From the NCBI RefSeq assembly GCF_007570835.1, contig NZ_SUNC01000003.1:372001-436000 (forward strand): a stretch of DNA of 64,000 nt, given 5' to 3'. Of the stretch, positions 7,392 through 16,098 are shown in pieces. The translations under genes and the position numbers were made by a program. How positions within the stretch are numbered: the first letter of the stretch is position 1; every line of letters starts with the position of its first letter. The notes beneath the pieces are model-generated. The model saw nothing but the letters and a program-made list of their open reading frames with translations, was not told the origin of the DNA and did not search any database. The stretch is from Croceicoccus sediminis (GTDB lineage: Bacteria > Pseudomonadota > Alphaproteobacteria > Sphingomonadales > Sphingomonadaceae).

Positions 7392-9635
7392 TTACCGATG
7401 CTGTGCGCGCCACCGCGTCACAATACGCTCGACCGCTTCTTCCTCGCCGCCGGTCTCGTTCCACAACTCGCTGAAGCTGGGGTCTTCGGATGCCGGGCGC
7501 TTGCGTTCTTCCAGATCGTCGAACGTCACGCGCATCGGAATGGCCGTACCTTCGCCGCAGACAATGCATTCGCGGTTACGAAGCGCAGGGATGGTGTCGA
7601 GGAAGCCGCGCGCACCTTCGGGCATGGCGGCCTTCACGAAGTCCTGGTCGCGTTCGTTGTTGAGGCGCATCGACAGGATCGTGCCGCACTGCGACAGCAC
7701 GCCTTCGGCCAGGTCGGACGGACGCTGCGTGATGAGGCCCAGCGAAATGCCGTACTTACGACCTTCCTTGGCAATACGCGAAAGGATGCGGCCGACCGAT
7801 GACCTGTCGGCGTTCTTTTCATTCGGTACGTAACGGTGCGCTTCTTCGCAGACCAGCAGGATCGGACGCGTCTTTTCGTCGCGGCCCCAGATCGCGAAGT
7901 CGAACACCATGCGCGAAAGCAGGGCAACCACGGTGCTGGTGATTTCGGACGGCACGCCCGACACGTCGACGATCGAAATCGGCGAACCGTTGCCCGGCAG
8001 GCGGAACAGGCGCTGGATGACTTCCTGCATCGTGTCGGCGACCAGCATGCCCGAGAACATGAACTGGTAACGCGGGTCGGCCTTGATCTCGTCGATCTTG
8101 GTTTTCACACGCAGGAACGGGGCGGTGTTCGTCGCCTTGTCGAGCTTGCCCATTTCATCCTGGATCGCGCCGGTCAGGTCAGACAGCAGGTAGGGAATGG
8201 GCGAATCGACGGTCAGGCGGCTCATACCCTCGGCCATGCGGTTCTTCGAACGCGCCTTCAGCAGACACTTCGAAAGAATGTCCATGTCGGCCTGACGGTC
8301 GGAGCCTTCGTTGGTGATGAAGACTTCGCAGTGTTCCTCGAAGTTCATCAGCCAGTACGGCACCTTGAGGTTGCCGACGTCGAAGATCTGGCCCGTCCCG
8401 CGGAAGGCGGCCGAATATTCGCCGTGGGGGTCGACCATCAGGATATGACCCTCGGGCGCGGCCTCGCAAATGCGGTGCAGGATCAGCGCGGCGCTGGTCG
8501 ACTTACCGGTACCGGTCGAGCCCAGGAGCGCGAAGTGCTTGCCCAGCATAGCGTCGATATAGAGGCCGGCGCGGATTTCCTTGGTCGGGAAGACCTTGCC
8601 GATCTGGATATTGGAACGCCCGTCCGAGGCATAGACTTGCGCCAGGTCGGCGTTGGTCGCGGCGAACACTTCGGCGCCGGGCACGGGGTAGTGCGTGATA
8701 CCGCGCGTGAAGTTGCGGATACGGCCGGTCAGCTTCTCTTCCGAACCTTCGCCCAGGAAGTCGATCTCGGCGATGATCTCGCCGGTCTGACGGTCCAGGG
8801 TCTGGGTACGGACCGAGGCGAGCAGCCAGACTTTGCCGACGCGAACCTTGATCTGCGAACCGACGAGACCGGCAAGCTGGACCGAGGGGTCGGCATCCTG
8901 CTGACATTCGACCAGCCGCTGGGCGCTGAGGCGCGCCTGCGAAGACGAACCAGCGATCTGAAGCACTTCGCCAATCGCCTTGTGGGCCTCGGAACGGCGC
9001 TGCTCGGGCTGTTCCTCGTCCTCGTCATGCGAAGCGGCCTGATCCTCCGGTTCGGGTTCGGGTTCGGGCTCAGGCGTGCGCGCGACCGGGGCGATGGGCT
9101 CGCGCGGTTCAGGCGCGGGCGGTGCCGGCGGATCGTAGCGATGCTCACCACGCGGCGCAGGCATCACTTCGCTGGGCGGCGCAGGCGGCGCGACGGGGCG
9201 TTCCAGCGGGCGTTCGGCCAGCGGACGTTCGACAGGCGCATCGGCCTCTACCGGTTCCGGAGAGACTTCAACGTGGTCTTGGGGGGCGTGATCTTGGGAC
9301 GCGTTATCCTGGGCGGCGTTATCTTGGGGCGGCTGCGGCGGAGCAGGCGGCGCGACGGGGCGACTACCGCCGAAACCCGAAGGCGGAGCGCCCGCGCCGA
9401 AGCCTGCGGGCGGCGCACCCGCGCCATATCCGCTCGGCGGTGCGGGGGGCTCAGTGCTGGGCGGCGGAACGTCGGGCGGCGAGGCGAAGCGCGCTTCACC
9501 AACGGGCCTGGGCGCGTGCGCCTGCTCGGCCGCGTCCTTTTCATCCGTGATCGAGCGTCGTTCGCCGGGCGCGACCCGTTCGAACGGCTTGCGAAAGGGG
9601 TGACCACCGGGGAACCTGCTGCCCATATCGTTCAT
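7392..9635 (-). CDS. HerA-like ATPase (DUF87) with long proline-rich N-terminus
   Basis: The 747-residue protein has two parts. Residues 1 to about 220 are low-complexity, rich in Pro, Glu and Gln, with short repeats (APPAGFGAGAPPSGFGG, then AAQDNASQDHAPQDH). From about residue 230 it is a HerA/FtsK-superfamily ATPase: a HAS-barrel-like part, Walker A near residue 375 (LLGSTGTGKSTSAAL), Walker B near residue 592 (ILLVCEEAHR) and the arginine-rich AKEGRKYGISLGLITQRPSDL. HerA proteins are hexameric DNA translocases that usually work with the NurA nuclease; no NurA-like gene is nearby. The gene is monocistronic here. The disordered N-terminus is unusual and may mediate localisation or partner binding. 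Confidence 0.85.
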   Translation of the reverse strand: MNDMGSRFPGGHPFRKPFERVAPGERRSITDEKDAAEQAHAPRPVGEARFASPPDVPPPSTEPPAPPSGYGAGAPPAGFGAGAPPSGFGGSRPVAPPAPPQPPQDNAAQDNASQDHAPQDHVEVSPEPVEADAPVERPLAERPLERPVAPPAPPSEVMPAPRGEHRYDPPAPPAPEPREPIAPVARTPEPEPEPEPEDQAASHDEDEEQPEQRRSEAHKAIGEVLQIAGSSSQARLSAQRLVECQQDADPSVQLAGLVGSQIKVRVGKVWLLASVRTQTLDRQTGEIIAEIDFLGEGSEEKLTGRIRNFTRGITHYPVPGAEVFAATNADLAQVYASDGRSNIQIGKVFPTKEIRAGLYIDAMLGKHFALLGSTGTGKSTSAALILHRICEAAPEGHILMVDPHGEYSAAFRGTGQIFDVGNLKVPYWLMNFEEHCEVFITNEGSDRQADMDILSKCLLKARSKNRMAEGMSRLTVDSPIPYLLSDLTGAIQDEMGKLDKATNTAPFLRVKTKIDEIKADPRYQFMFSGMLVADTMQEVIQRLFRLPGNGSPISIVDVSGVPSEITSTVVALLSRMVFDFAIWGRDEKTRPILLVCEEAHRYVPNEKNADRSSVGRILSRIAKEGRKYGISLGLITQRPSDLAEGVLSQCGTILSMRLNNERDQDFVKAAMPEGARGFLDTIPALRNRECIVCGEGTAIPMRVTFDDLEERKRPASEDPSFSELWNETGGEEEAVERIVTRWRAQHR
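9273..9332. repeat. Four imperfect 15-bp tandem repeats inside the HerA-like gene
   Basis: Four units of the pattern GTKATCTTGGGRCGC lie head to tail. On the coding strand they specify the Q-D-(N/H)-(A/H) repeats of the disordered N-terminal region of the ATPase. The length keeps the frame, so unit number could vary between strains without breaking the gene. Confidence 0.8.
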
Positions 9636-9727
9636 GCGCGCGCCTCATTTGCCAAACGTGCGAAGTTTATCTTCGCGCATGCATCCTAGGGCGACAGGGT
9701 TAACAGGGCGCTAAATCGGCAGGCGGA

Positions 9728-10510
9728 TCATCCGTTGGCGAACAGGCGGCCCGCGATCCAGCCCATCGAGACCGAAAGGATCACCGCTATCAGCCCGTAG
9801 ATCACGGGGTCGTCCTGACTATAAACCTCGACCGAGCGTTCGAAACCACGCTTGGCAACGAGGATATCGCTGGTGGCCGAGGCGACGACGCGCCCCTTGT
9901 CGAGCGCAAAGGTCTCGGCGGTGTAGTTCCCGGTAATCACGCTTGACGGCAAGGGGATGCGGGCCTGGTAGAGCACGTTCTGGCTGATCGTGACGCCGCT
10001 TTCGTCCTGCCGGTACAGTCCGCTCGCCACGCGTTTTTGCACCAGGCCGGCGGCGAAATGGTCCTGCTGCTGCTGGTCGATCCCGCCGATGGGCGACAGC
10101 TGCAGCCAGTCGAGCCCGAGTTCGTAGATTGCGCGGGTCTTTTCGTCCGTGATGTCGTCGAGCGGTCGCGAGGATGCGAGCGCGTAGAACGAGGGGGCCG
10201 AGCGGAAAGAGGCGCTGTCGGCATTGATCCACATGCCCAGCCTGCGCCGCTTTTCGCGCAAGGTGATCGGCTGGCTCGGCCCCTTGAGCACGACGATGAT
10301 GTCGTAGCTGGCATCCTTGCTCGCCCGCGTGCCGTCGGGTTGCAGTACCGCGCCGTAAAGCAGCAGGTCCGCGCCGGTAAAGCCCTGCCGGACGACGACT
10401 TCGTGCTGCGATACTTCGGGTACGAGGATCGGGTCGCGCTGGGCGGTGGTACAGGCGAAAATGCCCAGCAGGGCCGCGATACGCAGGACGAGGCGGCCCC
10501 TGCCCGTCAC
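9728..10510 (-). CDS. TIGR02186-type membrane-anchored protein linked to TauE/SafE
   Basis: The 260-residue protein matches my memory of the alphaproteobacterial conserved family TIGR02186. It has an N-terminal signal or anchor (LRIAALLGIFACTTAQ), a beta-rich extracytoplasmic domain (QHEVVVRQGFTGADLLLYGAV, then YDIIVVLKGPSQPITLREK) and a C-terminal membrane helix (PVIYGLIAVILSVSMGWIAGRLF). It starts with GTG overlapping the stop of the upstream TauE/SafE gene as GTGA, which implies coupled translation. In many alphaproteobacteria these two genes are neighbours, so it is probably an accessory subunit of the exporter. Its biochemical role is not known to me. Confidence 0.8.
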   Translation of the reverse strand: MTGRGRLVLRIAALLGIFACTTAQRDPILVPEVSQHEVVVRQGFTGADLLLYGAVLQPDGTRASKDASYDIIVVLKGPSQPITLREKRRRLGMWINADSASFRSAPSFYALASSRPLDDITDEKTRAIYELGLDWLQLSPIGGIDQQQQDHFAAGLVQKRVASGLYRQDESGVTISQNVLYQARIPLPSSVITGNYTAETFALDKGRVVASATSDILVAKRGFERSVEVYSQDDPVIYGLIAVILSVSMGWIAGRLFANG

Positions 10511-11424
10511 AGCGGGACCACCGTGAAGATTTCCTCGGGCCGGTAGGTCAGGCCCACCGCCATGCGGATCGCGATCATGAGGACCAGCATGGCAAGGATG
10601 AAGCGCAGCAGTTCGGGCCGCACGTCCGATGCGAACCGCGCCCCGATCTGCGCGCCCGACACCGAGCCGAGCAACAGCAGCGCGGCCAGCACGACATCGA
10701 CCGCATTGGTCGTCAGCGCGTGCATCATCGTCGTCGCGATGGTGGTGAACAGGATCTGGAACAGCGAAGTGCCGACAACGACGTTCGCGCTCATCCCCAG
10801 AACATAGAGCATGGCGGGAACCAGCAGGAAGCCGCCACCGATGCCCATCAGCATCGTCAGCATTCCCACCGCCATGCCCAGCAGCAACGGCGCGAGCGGC
10901 GAAATGTAGAGGCCCGAGCGATAGAACCGCCAGCGCAGCGGCAGGTTCGCGACGAGCGGATGGTGGCGGCGCTTCACCGGGGTCTTGCCCAGCTTCGCCA
11001 GGCGGCCGCCGAACAGTTCGGGGATCGCCTCGCGCGCCATGATGACGCCGACACTGCCCAGGACGACAACGTAGAGGATGCTGATCGCCACGTCGATCTG
11101 GCCCAGTGCGGTGAGCAGATTGAACAGCAGCGCGCCGATGCCGGTGCCGATGATACCGCCACCGACCATGACCGCGCCGATCTGGAAATCGATGCCGCCG
11201 CGCTTGTGCTGATAGATCGCGCCAGAAACGCTGGCCCCCGTCACCTGCGTCGCGGCCGATGCGGCGGCTACCGTGGGCGGTATGCCGTAGAAGATCAGCA
11301 GCGGCGTCGTCAGGAACCCGCCGCCGACGCCGAACATGCCTGACAACAGCCCTGTCACCCCGCCCAGGAGGACGATGATGAGGCCGTTGACCGATAAGTT
11401 GGCGATGGGAAGGTAGACGTCCAT
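10507..11424 (-). CDS. TauE/SafE-family sulfite/anion exporter
   Basis: The 305-residue polytopic membrane protein has the internal duplication of the TauE/SafE (DUF81) family. Each half carries a glycine-rich re-entrant signature: LLSGMFGVGGGFLTTPLLI in the first and MLTMLMGIGGGFLLVPAMLY in the second. Members export or import organosulfur or small anionic compounds such as sulfite and sulfoacetate; the substrate cannot be read from sequence. It is the first gene of a two-gene operon with the TIGR02186-type protein. The start is the ATG at 11424. Confidence 0.88.
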   Translation of the reverse strand: MDVYLPIANLSVNGLIIVLLGGVTGLLSGMFGVGGGFLTTPLLIFYGIPPTVAAASAATQVTGASVSGAIYQHKRGGIDFQIGAVMVGGGIIGTGIGALLFNLLTALGQIDVAISILYVVVLGSVGVIMAREAIPELFGGRLAKLGKTPVKRRHHPLVANLPLRWRFYRSGLYISPLAPLLLGMAVGMLTMLMGIGGGFLLVPAMLYVLGMSANVVVGTSLFQILFTTIATTMMHALTTNAVDVVLAALLLLGSVSGAQIGARFASDVRPELLRFILAMLVLMIAIRMAVGLTYRPEEIFTVVPL

Positions 11425-11526
11425 GACTTCCCGGCGGTTAGGCTGATCACAGCGTAATGCAAGAAAGTTACGGCCCTGTCTGCCCTTCGTCGGCGGTTCT
11501 GCCCCGCTCAGTCATGAAAAATGCGG

Positions 11527-12630
11527 TCAGAACCCCGCTGAAAGCGTCAGGACCGGGCCCGAGTCCGGTTCGGCGCGCCCTGCAACGCGCTGCCGCCAGT
11601 CCAGCCCCGCCCGCGCGAACAGCCCGCCGCCCAGCGGAAACCGCGCCGCAACCGTCGGGCCGATGTCCATCCGCTCGACGCCTTTCTGCGCCCCGCCCCA
11701 TGCGCCCACGCCCGCCTCGATACGAAAACGGTCCAGCTGCGCGCCTTCGGTGACGATGCGAAGCTGACCGTCGGCAAAGGGCGTATCGCCCTTGCCCCCG
11801 ACATAGCCGACTTGCGCATAGGCTTCCGCCCGCGTGTTCAGAGGCAGGGGAATCGGCGGCGGACCGATCACCGCCATCGCGGCGGGCCGCACGCGGGTTT
11901 CGCTGGGCCGCAGGCGCGCATCGCCTTCGTGGCGAAGCACCCTGCCTTCAACCAAGAGATCGACGGGAAGGGAGCGCAAGGGCCTCACGGCAAGACCGGC
12001 GGCGGCCTCGTGCTCGGGATCGCCGTCAAGAACGGTGGTGACGCGCAGATAGGCGCGCGGGTCGAAGCTGCTGCCGGGGGAAAGGCGATAACGCAGGACC
12101 GCGCCGGCCTGGCTTGCGCCATAAGTCCCCGACCCGACCAGCGCCGCGCCCGACGACGCCTTCTCACGCCAGAGCACCCAGGCATCGGCGGACCAACGCC
12201 GCGCCGCTCGCACTTCGGCAGGAACCGCGCCAAAGGGCACCGAGGCGGGCGATGCCGCGGGCGCGCGCTGCGGGGCAGGCTGCGGGCGTGAAGGCGGTGG
12301 GTAGGGCCTGCTCACTGACTGCACAGGGCGATCAGCCACGCGCAGCAGGGGCGGCGGAGGCGGCAGCCGCGTGGCTGCCAGCTCCGGGCGCGGTTCGGCT
12401 GCCTTCGGGATATCGCTCACGAAAGCAGGCTGAGGGGTATCTCGAACCGGGTCGGGCAAGGCCTGCACGGCAACGGGATCGGGCAGAACCCGCCCCGCGA
12501 CGGTCGGCGGCAGAGGCAGCGGCGTTTCAAGCAAGGCGTCGACCGGGCCGAATGCCCGTGCCGCGACCCAGCACACCATGATCCCCGCCAAGGCGATCAG
12601 CGGCTTGCCCCGTCTGGGCGTCCTGCTCAT
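11527..12630 (-). CDS. Uncharacterised envelope protein, possibly a short NfrA-like outer-membrane barrel
   Basis: The 367-residue protein begins with a basic stretch and one hydrophobic helix (RGKPLIALAGIMVCWVAARAF), then about 120 residues rich in proline and arginine. The C-terminal half (from ARRWSADAWVLW) alternates polar and hydrophobic residues with many Gly and aromatics, like beta-strands, and ends in SAGF with a terminal Phe, as outer-membrane barrels do. Its start overlaps the stop of the NfrB-like glycosyltransferase gene by ATGA. In E. coli NfrB works with the outer-membrane protein NfrA. By analogy this could be a reduced NfrA-like exporter without TPR repeats. The barrel and the NfrA link are inference. 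Confidence 0.6.
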   Translation of the reverse strand: MSRTPRRGKPLIALAGIMVCWVAARAFGPVDALLETPLPLPPTVAGRVLPDPVAVQALPDPVRDTPQPAFVSDIPKAAEPRPELAATRLPPPPPLLRVADRPVQSVSRPYPPPSRPQPAPQRAPAASPASVPFGAVPAEVRAARRWSADAWVLWREKASSGAALVGSGTYGASQAGAVLRYRLSPGSSFDPRAYLRVTTVLDGDPEHEAAAGLAVRPLRSLPVDLLVEGRVLRHEGDARLRPSETRVRPAAMAVIGPPPIPLPLNTRAEAYAQVGYVGGKGDTPFADGQLRIVTEGAQLDRFRIEAGVGAWGGAQKGVERMDIGPTVAARFPLGGGLFARAGLDWRQRVAGRAEPDSGPVLTLSAGF

Positions 12631-14066
12631 GCGGCGCGGCGCCTTATCGTCTGCGGCTCGATCTCGGGGTGCCGGTCATGTTCGGTCTTGTCCCAGCGGG
12701 CCGGTTCACCGCGCAGCGCCTTTACATAGCGGACAAGTGCGACGCGGGTGGCGATGATGGCGATGACATTGCCGACCGGGATGCGCAGGATCGCGGGGAT
12801 CGCCTCTCCCCAGCCATATTCGCGCCCGACCACCACGGCCCGGACCACGGCCCGCCAGGCAAAAGTTGCCGTCGTCACGATCAGCACCCAGTAGACCAGT
12901 ACCGGCAAGCGGCCCGCCGGATACCAGCCCATCACGTCGGCCAGCCACAGGACGCCCGTCAAAAGGACCAGCAGGTAGGCCGCCGCCAAAACCAGCGCGA
13001 CCAGCGGCCCGCGCCGGTCGCGAAGGCGCATCCACAGTTCTACCGGGCGCGCGCTCCACCCCAGCTGGTCCCAGCCGTCGAAAGCGATGCCATGGACCCA
13101 GCGCGCTTTCTGGCGCACCGAGGTATCCAGCGTGCCGGGGAAGTAGGCCCGCGTCGCCACCAGCGATCCGTCGCTGGCCCGCACGCGCAGGAAGCGGCCG
13201 CCCTTGCATCCCGGCCAGTTTTCGCGCCGCCCGATCAGCATGCCAAGCTCGTAATCCTCGGTCATGGCGGCCGGGTCGAAGGGGCTGCCCTGCCGGTCGC
13301 CGCTGCGCCGCTGGGCCACGTGTTCAAGCGCATCGCGCCCGAATGCACATCCCACGCCCGCCGCCGGAAGCGCCGCGCCCAGCCGGTCGCGCACGACCAT
13401 CTCGCGTGCGTGGGCGTCGGTGAATTCGTCGGCATAGTGGTTGCCGATCCACGGGGAATCGTCCTGCAGTTCGGGCCGCACCGGCACTTGCACGAAATCG
13501 GCATCGGCCAGCGCGCGATCGATCAGGGTCAACGCGTCGGGATGGACGAGGTCTTCGGCATCGTGGAGCAGGACCGCGCGGAAGCGAATACCGCTGCGCA
13601 CCTCGTCCTCCCGCATCTGGCGATATAGGCGGTTAAGGCACTGGCCCTTGGTGGTCGGCCCCGGCACTTCGTTGACGACGATCGTCAGGCGCGGATCGCC
13701 GGCACCGCCTGCTTCCATCGCGGCGCGGGTTTCGGGATCGTTGATATAACACCCGGCATAGACCCGCAGGTCCGCATGCGGCCAGCGCGCCAGGGTGGCG
13801 CGAATCATCGGGCCGATGACTTTCGCCTCCCGCCAGGCAGGGACGAACAGCGCGATCGGCGCGCTCAATTCCTCTGTCGCAGGTCTTTCGAGGCGCGGAG
13901 ATCGCGCCCGCCCCGTCAGGAGCAGCCAGAACCACGCCAGGTCGACCAGCAGTTCATCGAGCGCGCCGAGCAGGAACCAGAACCCCGCAAACAGCAGGAG
14001 TTCAAGGCGCACGCCTTCCAGCAATGTGAAGAGCGGGACTACCAGTCCCTGGGCTGCGACCCCCAT
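12627..14066 (-). CDS. NfrB-like membrane glycosyltransferase, family 2
   Basis: The 479-residue protein resembles the glycosyltransferase part of E. coli NfrB, the inner-membrane component of the phage N4 receptor and exopolysaccharide system. There is an N-terminal membrane helix, then a GT-A domain with an Asp-rich nucleotide-sugar motif (VLLHDAEDLVHPD), acceptor-site TEDYELGM and the processivity motif QKARW. Several membrane helices follow (LVALVLAAAYLLVLLTGVL, then VLVYWVLIVTTATFAW). E. coli NfrB is about 745 residues and has a C-terminal MshEN (c-di-GMP) domain, which is missing here. The start at 14066 has a GGGGG ribosome binding site. It is coupled to the downstream envelope protein, so the pair probably makes and exports a glycan. 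Confidence 0.8.
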   Translation of the reverse strand: MGVAAQGLVVPLFTLLEGVRLELLLFAGFWFLLGALDELLVDLAWFWLLLTGRARSPRLERPATEELSAPIALFVPAWREAKVIGPMIRATLARWPHADLRVYAGCYINDPETRAAMEAGGAGDPRLTIVVNEVPGPTTKGQCLNRLYRQMREDEVRSGIRFRAVLLHDAEDLVHPDALTLIDRALADADFVQVPVRPELQDDSPWIGNHYADEFTDAHAREMVVRDRLGAALPAAGVGCAFGRDALEHVAQRRSGDRQGSPFDPAAMTEDYELGMLIGRRENWPGCKGGRFLRVRASDGSLVATRAYFPGTLDTSVRQKARWVHGIAFDGWDQLGWSARPVELWMRLRDRRGPLVALVLAAAYLLVLLTGVLWLADVMGWYPAGRLPVLVYWVLIVTTATFAWRAVVRAVVVGREYGWGEAIPAILRIPVGNVIAIIATRVALVRYVKALRGEPARWDKTEHDRHPEIEPQTIRRRAA

Positions 14067-14244
14067 TTGACCCCCGTTATGCGCATCGTGATCCCCTCGA
14101 TGCGTGAGTTAAGGCCATAAGGGGCGGCTGGACGGCTTGCAACCGCTCGCGAATTGGGGAAAAGGGAGCCGATATGACCGAGGCGAACTTTATCCCCACC
14201 CGCGTAACCGTTCCCGCCCTTCCGGCCAGCGTGGAGGCAGGGGC

Positions 14245-15459
14245 ATGAAGACCGCGGCAAAATCCGTTCACATGACCTTGAAGGCGTTTTTTGACAACGA
14301 AGCGGCCTCGGGCATCATCCTCATCTTTGTCGCCATCCTGGCGATGATCGTCGCGAATTCGGGCCTTGCGCACGAATATCACGACCTGTTCCATAATACC
14401 CTGCCGTGGACCCCGATCCCCAAGCTCAACACCCTGCACTTGTGGATCAACGACGGATTGATGGCGATCTTCTTCTTCGTCGTCGGGCTTGAAATCAAGC
14501 GAGAGGTCGTCGACGGCGCGCTGTCCGATCCGCAGGCCCGCCGACTGCCGGTCATCGCCGCAATCGCGGGCATGGCCGCACCGGCGCTGGTCTTCATGGC
14601 CATCGTGATGGGCGAGAACGCACCCGAACTGCACCGCGGCTGGGCCATTCCGGCGGCGACCGACATCGCCTTTGCAATGGGCGTCATGGGCCTTCTGGGC
14701 AGCCGCGTCCCGGCCTCGCTGCGGCTGTTCCTGCTGACCGTCGCCATTGTCGACGATCTGGGCGCGGTCACGATCATCGCGCTGTTCTATACCGCCAACC
14801 TGAAACTCATGTGGCTGATCGTGTCGCTGGGCGTGCTGGCGGTGATGATCGGCCTCAACCGCTTCCGCGTCGACCGCTGGTGGGCCTATGCCCTGCTGTC
14901 GCTGCTGTTGTGGTTCACCGTGCTCAATTCGGGCGTCCACGCGACCATTGCGGGCGTGCTGGCCGCCTTCACCATTCCGATGCGCCTCGACAGCCATGGC
15001 GACAGCCTGCTGCTGCGGTTCGAACACGCGCTGCTGCCGTGGAACGCCTATCTGGTGGTTCCGCTGTTCGGTTTTGCCAATGCGGGCGTCGCGCTTGCCG
15101 GCATCGGCCTTTCCGCGATCTTCGATCCGCTGCCGCTGGCGATTGCGGGAGGTCTCGTCATCGGCAAGCAGGTGGGAATCTTCGCCGCCATCGCAGGCGC
15201 CAACAAACTGAAGCTGGCACCCAAGCCTTCGGGCGCGACATGGACCCAGATCTGGGGCGTCGCGATCCTGTGCGGCATCGGCTTCACGATGAGCCTGTTC
15301 ATCGGCGCGCTCGCCTTCCCGGGCTATCCGGTCCTGATCGAGGAAGCGAAGATCGGCGTTCTGCTCGGCTCGCTGATCTCGGCCTTGCTGGGCTTTGCGG
15401 TCCTGCGCTTTGCCAAGGGCAAGCCCGACGAAGACGAGGCAGCGCCCGCCGCCGCCTGA
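14245..15459 (+). CDS. nhaA: Na+/H+ antiporter NhaA
   Basis: The 404-residue inner-membrane protein exchanges Na+ or Li+ for protons and protects against salt and alkaline stress. Family hallmarks are visible: FFDNEAASGIILIFVAILAM at the N-terminus, FFFVVGLEIKRE, the ion-binding pair in helix V region (PAATDIAFAMGV) and VDDLGA, and GFTMSLFI near the end. The start at MKTAAKSV is set by GGAGG 8 nt upstream; an in-frame reading further upstream has no similarity. It is transcribed alone, divergently from the NfrB-like gene, and ends at a strong bidirectional terminator. Confidence 0.96.
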   Translation: MKTAAKSVHMTLKAFFDNEAASGIILIFVAILAMIVANSGLAHEYHDLFHNTLPWTPIPKLNTLHLWINDGLMAIFFFVVGLEIKREVVDGALSDPQARRLPVIAAIAGMAAPALVFMAIVMGENAPELHRGWAIPAATDIAFAMGVMGLLGSRVPASLRLFLLTVAIVDDLGAVTIIALFYTANLKLMWLIVSLGVLAVMIGLNRFRVDRWWAYALLSLLLWFTVLNSGVHATIAGVLAAFTIPMRLDSHGDSLLLRFEHALLPWNAYLVVPLFGFANAGVALAGIGLSAIFDPLPLAIAGGLVIGKQVGIFAAIAGANKLKLAPKPSGATWTQIWGVAILCGIGFTMSLFIGALAFPGYPVLIEEAKIGVLLGSLISALLGFAVLRFAKGKPDEDEAAPAAA

Positions 15460-15477
15460 TCGCAAAACCGTAAAAAG

Positions 15478-15515
15478 AAAGGGCGCGCGTTCCACTCGAA
15501 CGCGCGCCCTTTTTC
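15478..15515. terminator. Strong bidirectional terminator between nhaA and gloA
   Basis: A perfect 12-bp stem (GGGCGCGCGTTC with GAACGCGCGCCC, loop CACTC) is flanked by A-rich sequence on the left and TTTTT on the right, so it can stop transcription from both convergent genes. Confidence 0.95.
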
Positions 15516-15535
15516 TGTTCCGTGACTGCCGGAGC

Positions 15536-15970
15536 TTACCAGCTGCCGGTGTTCTCCATGCTGGCCCACGGCTCCTGCGGTGGCAGATGGCCATCTTGCA
15601 GCAGTTCGACCGAGATGCCGTCGGGAGTCTTCACGAAAGCCATGTGACCATCGCGCGGCGGGCGGTGGACGGTATGCCCCGCATCCATGATCGCCTGGCA
15701 CGTCGCGTAGATATCGTCGACCCGGTAGGCCAGGTGCCCGAAATTCCGCCCGCCATCGTACTGTTCAGGCGCGCTGCCGTCTTCGGGCGGCCAGTTATAG
15801 GTCAGCTCGACCTCGGCGTCTTCCTGTCCCGGCGGGGCGAGGAAGATGAGCGTGAAGCGCCCCTTCTCGCTTTCCATGCGGCGGGTTTCTTCCAGCCCGA
15901 TGAGCTTGAAGAAGGCGATCGTGGCATCCGGGTCTGTCACCCGGATCATCGTGTGCAGATACTTGGTCAT
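15536..15970 (-). CDS. gloA: Lactoylglutathione lyase (glyoxalase I)
   Basis: The 144-residue cytosolic VOC-fold enzyme converts the methylglyoxal-glutathione hemithioacetal to S-lactoylglutathione. The four metal ligands of the family can be placed: His in YLHTMIRV, Glu in AEVELTYNW, His in NFGHLAYRV and Glu in GISVELLQDG. The substrate-binding pattern RRMESEKGRFTLIFLA is also present. The start at MTKYLH gives a normal family length; an in-frame ATG 14 codons upstream adds residues unlike the family. It converges on nhaA and shares its terminator. Confidence 0.93.
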   Translation of the reverse strand: MTKYLHTMIRVTDPDATIAFFKLIGLEETRRMESEKGRFTLIFLAPPGQEDAEVELTYNWPPEDGSAPEQYDGGRNFGHLAYRVDDIYATCQAIMDAGHTVHRPPRDGHMAFVKTPDGISVELLQDGHLPPQEPWASMENTGSW

Positions 15971-16017
15971 GCCCTGCAAGGTAGGCGCAGCTTTGCGCGG
16001 CACAAGCGCCAAAACGC

Positions 16018-16052
16018 AAAACGGCCCGCACCCTGTAAAGAGTGCGGACCGC
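16018..16052 (-). terminator. Terminator of the TorF-type porin gene
   Basis: On the minus strand GGTCCGCAC pairs with GTGCGGGCC (9 bp, one G-U) and is followed by GTTTTGCGTTTT. It lies about 50 nt after the porin stop. The U-tract is interrupted, so efficiency is uncertain. Confidence 0.65.
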
Positions 16053-16098
16053 CCTGCGAAATCAGGCCGTCCGGCGCGCGTGCGCCGAACGCGTGAAA

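Noticed and set aside
7836-9689. A 617-codon open frame on the plus strand opposite the HerA-like gene
   Set aside because: It is a shadow of the ATPase gene; its low-complexity end mirrors the repeat region. No motif or ribosome binding site.
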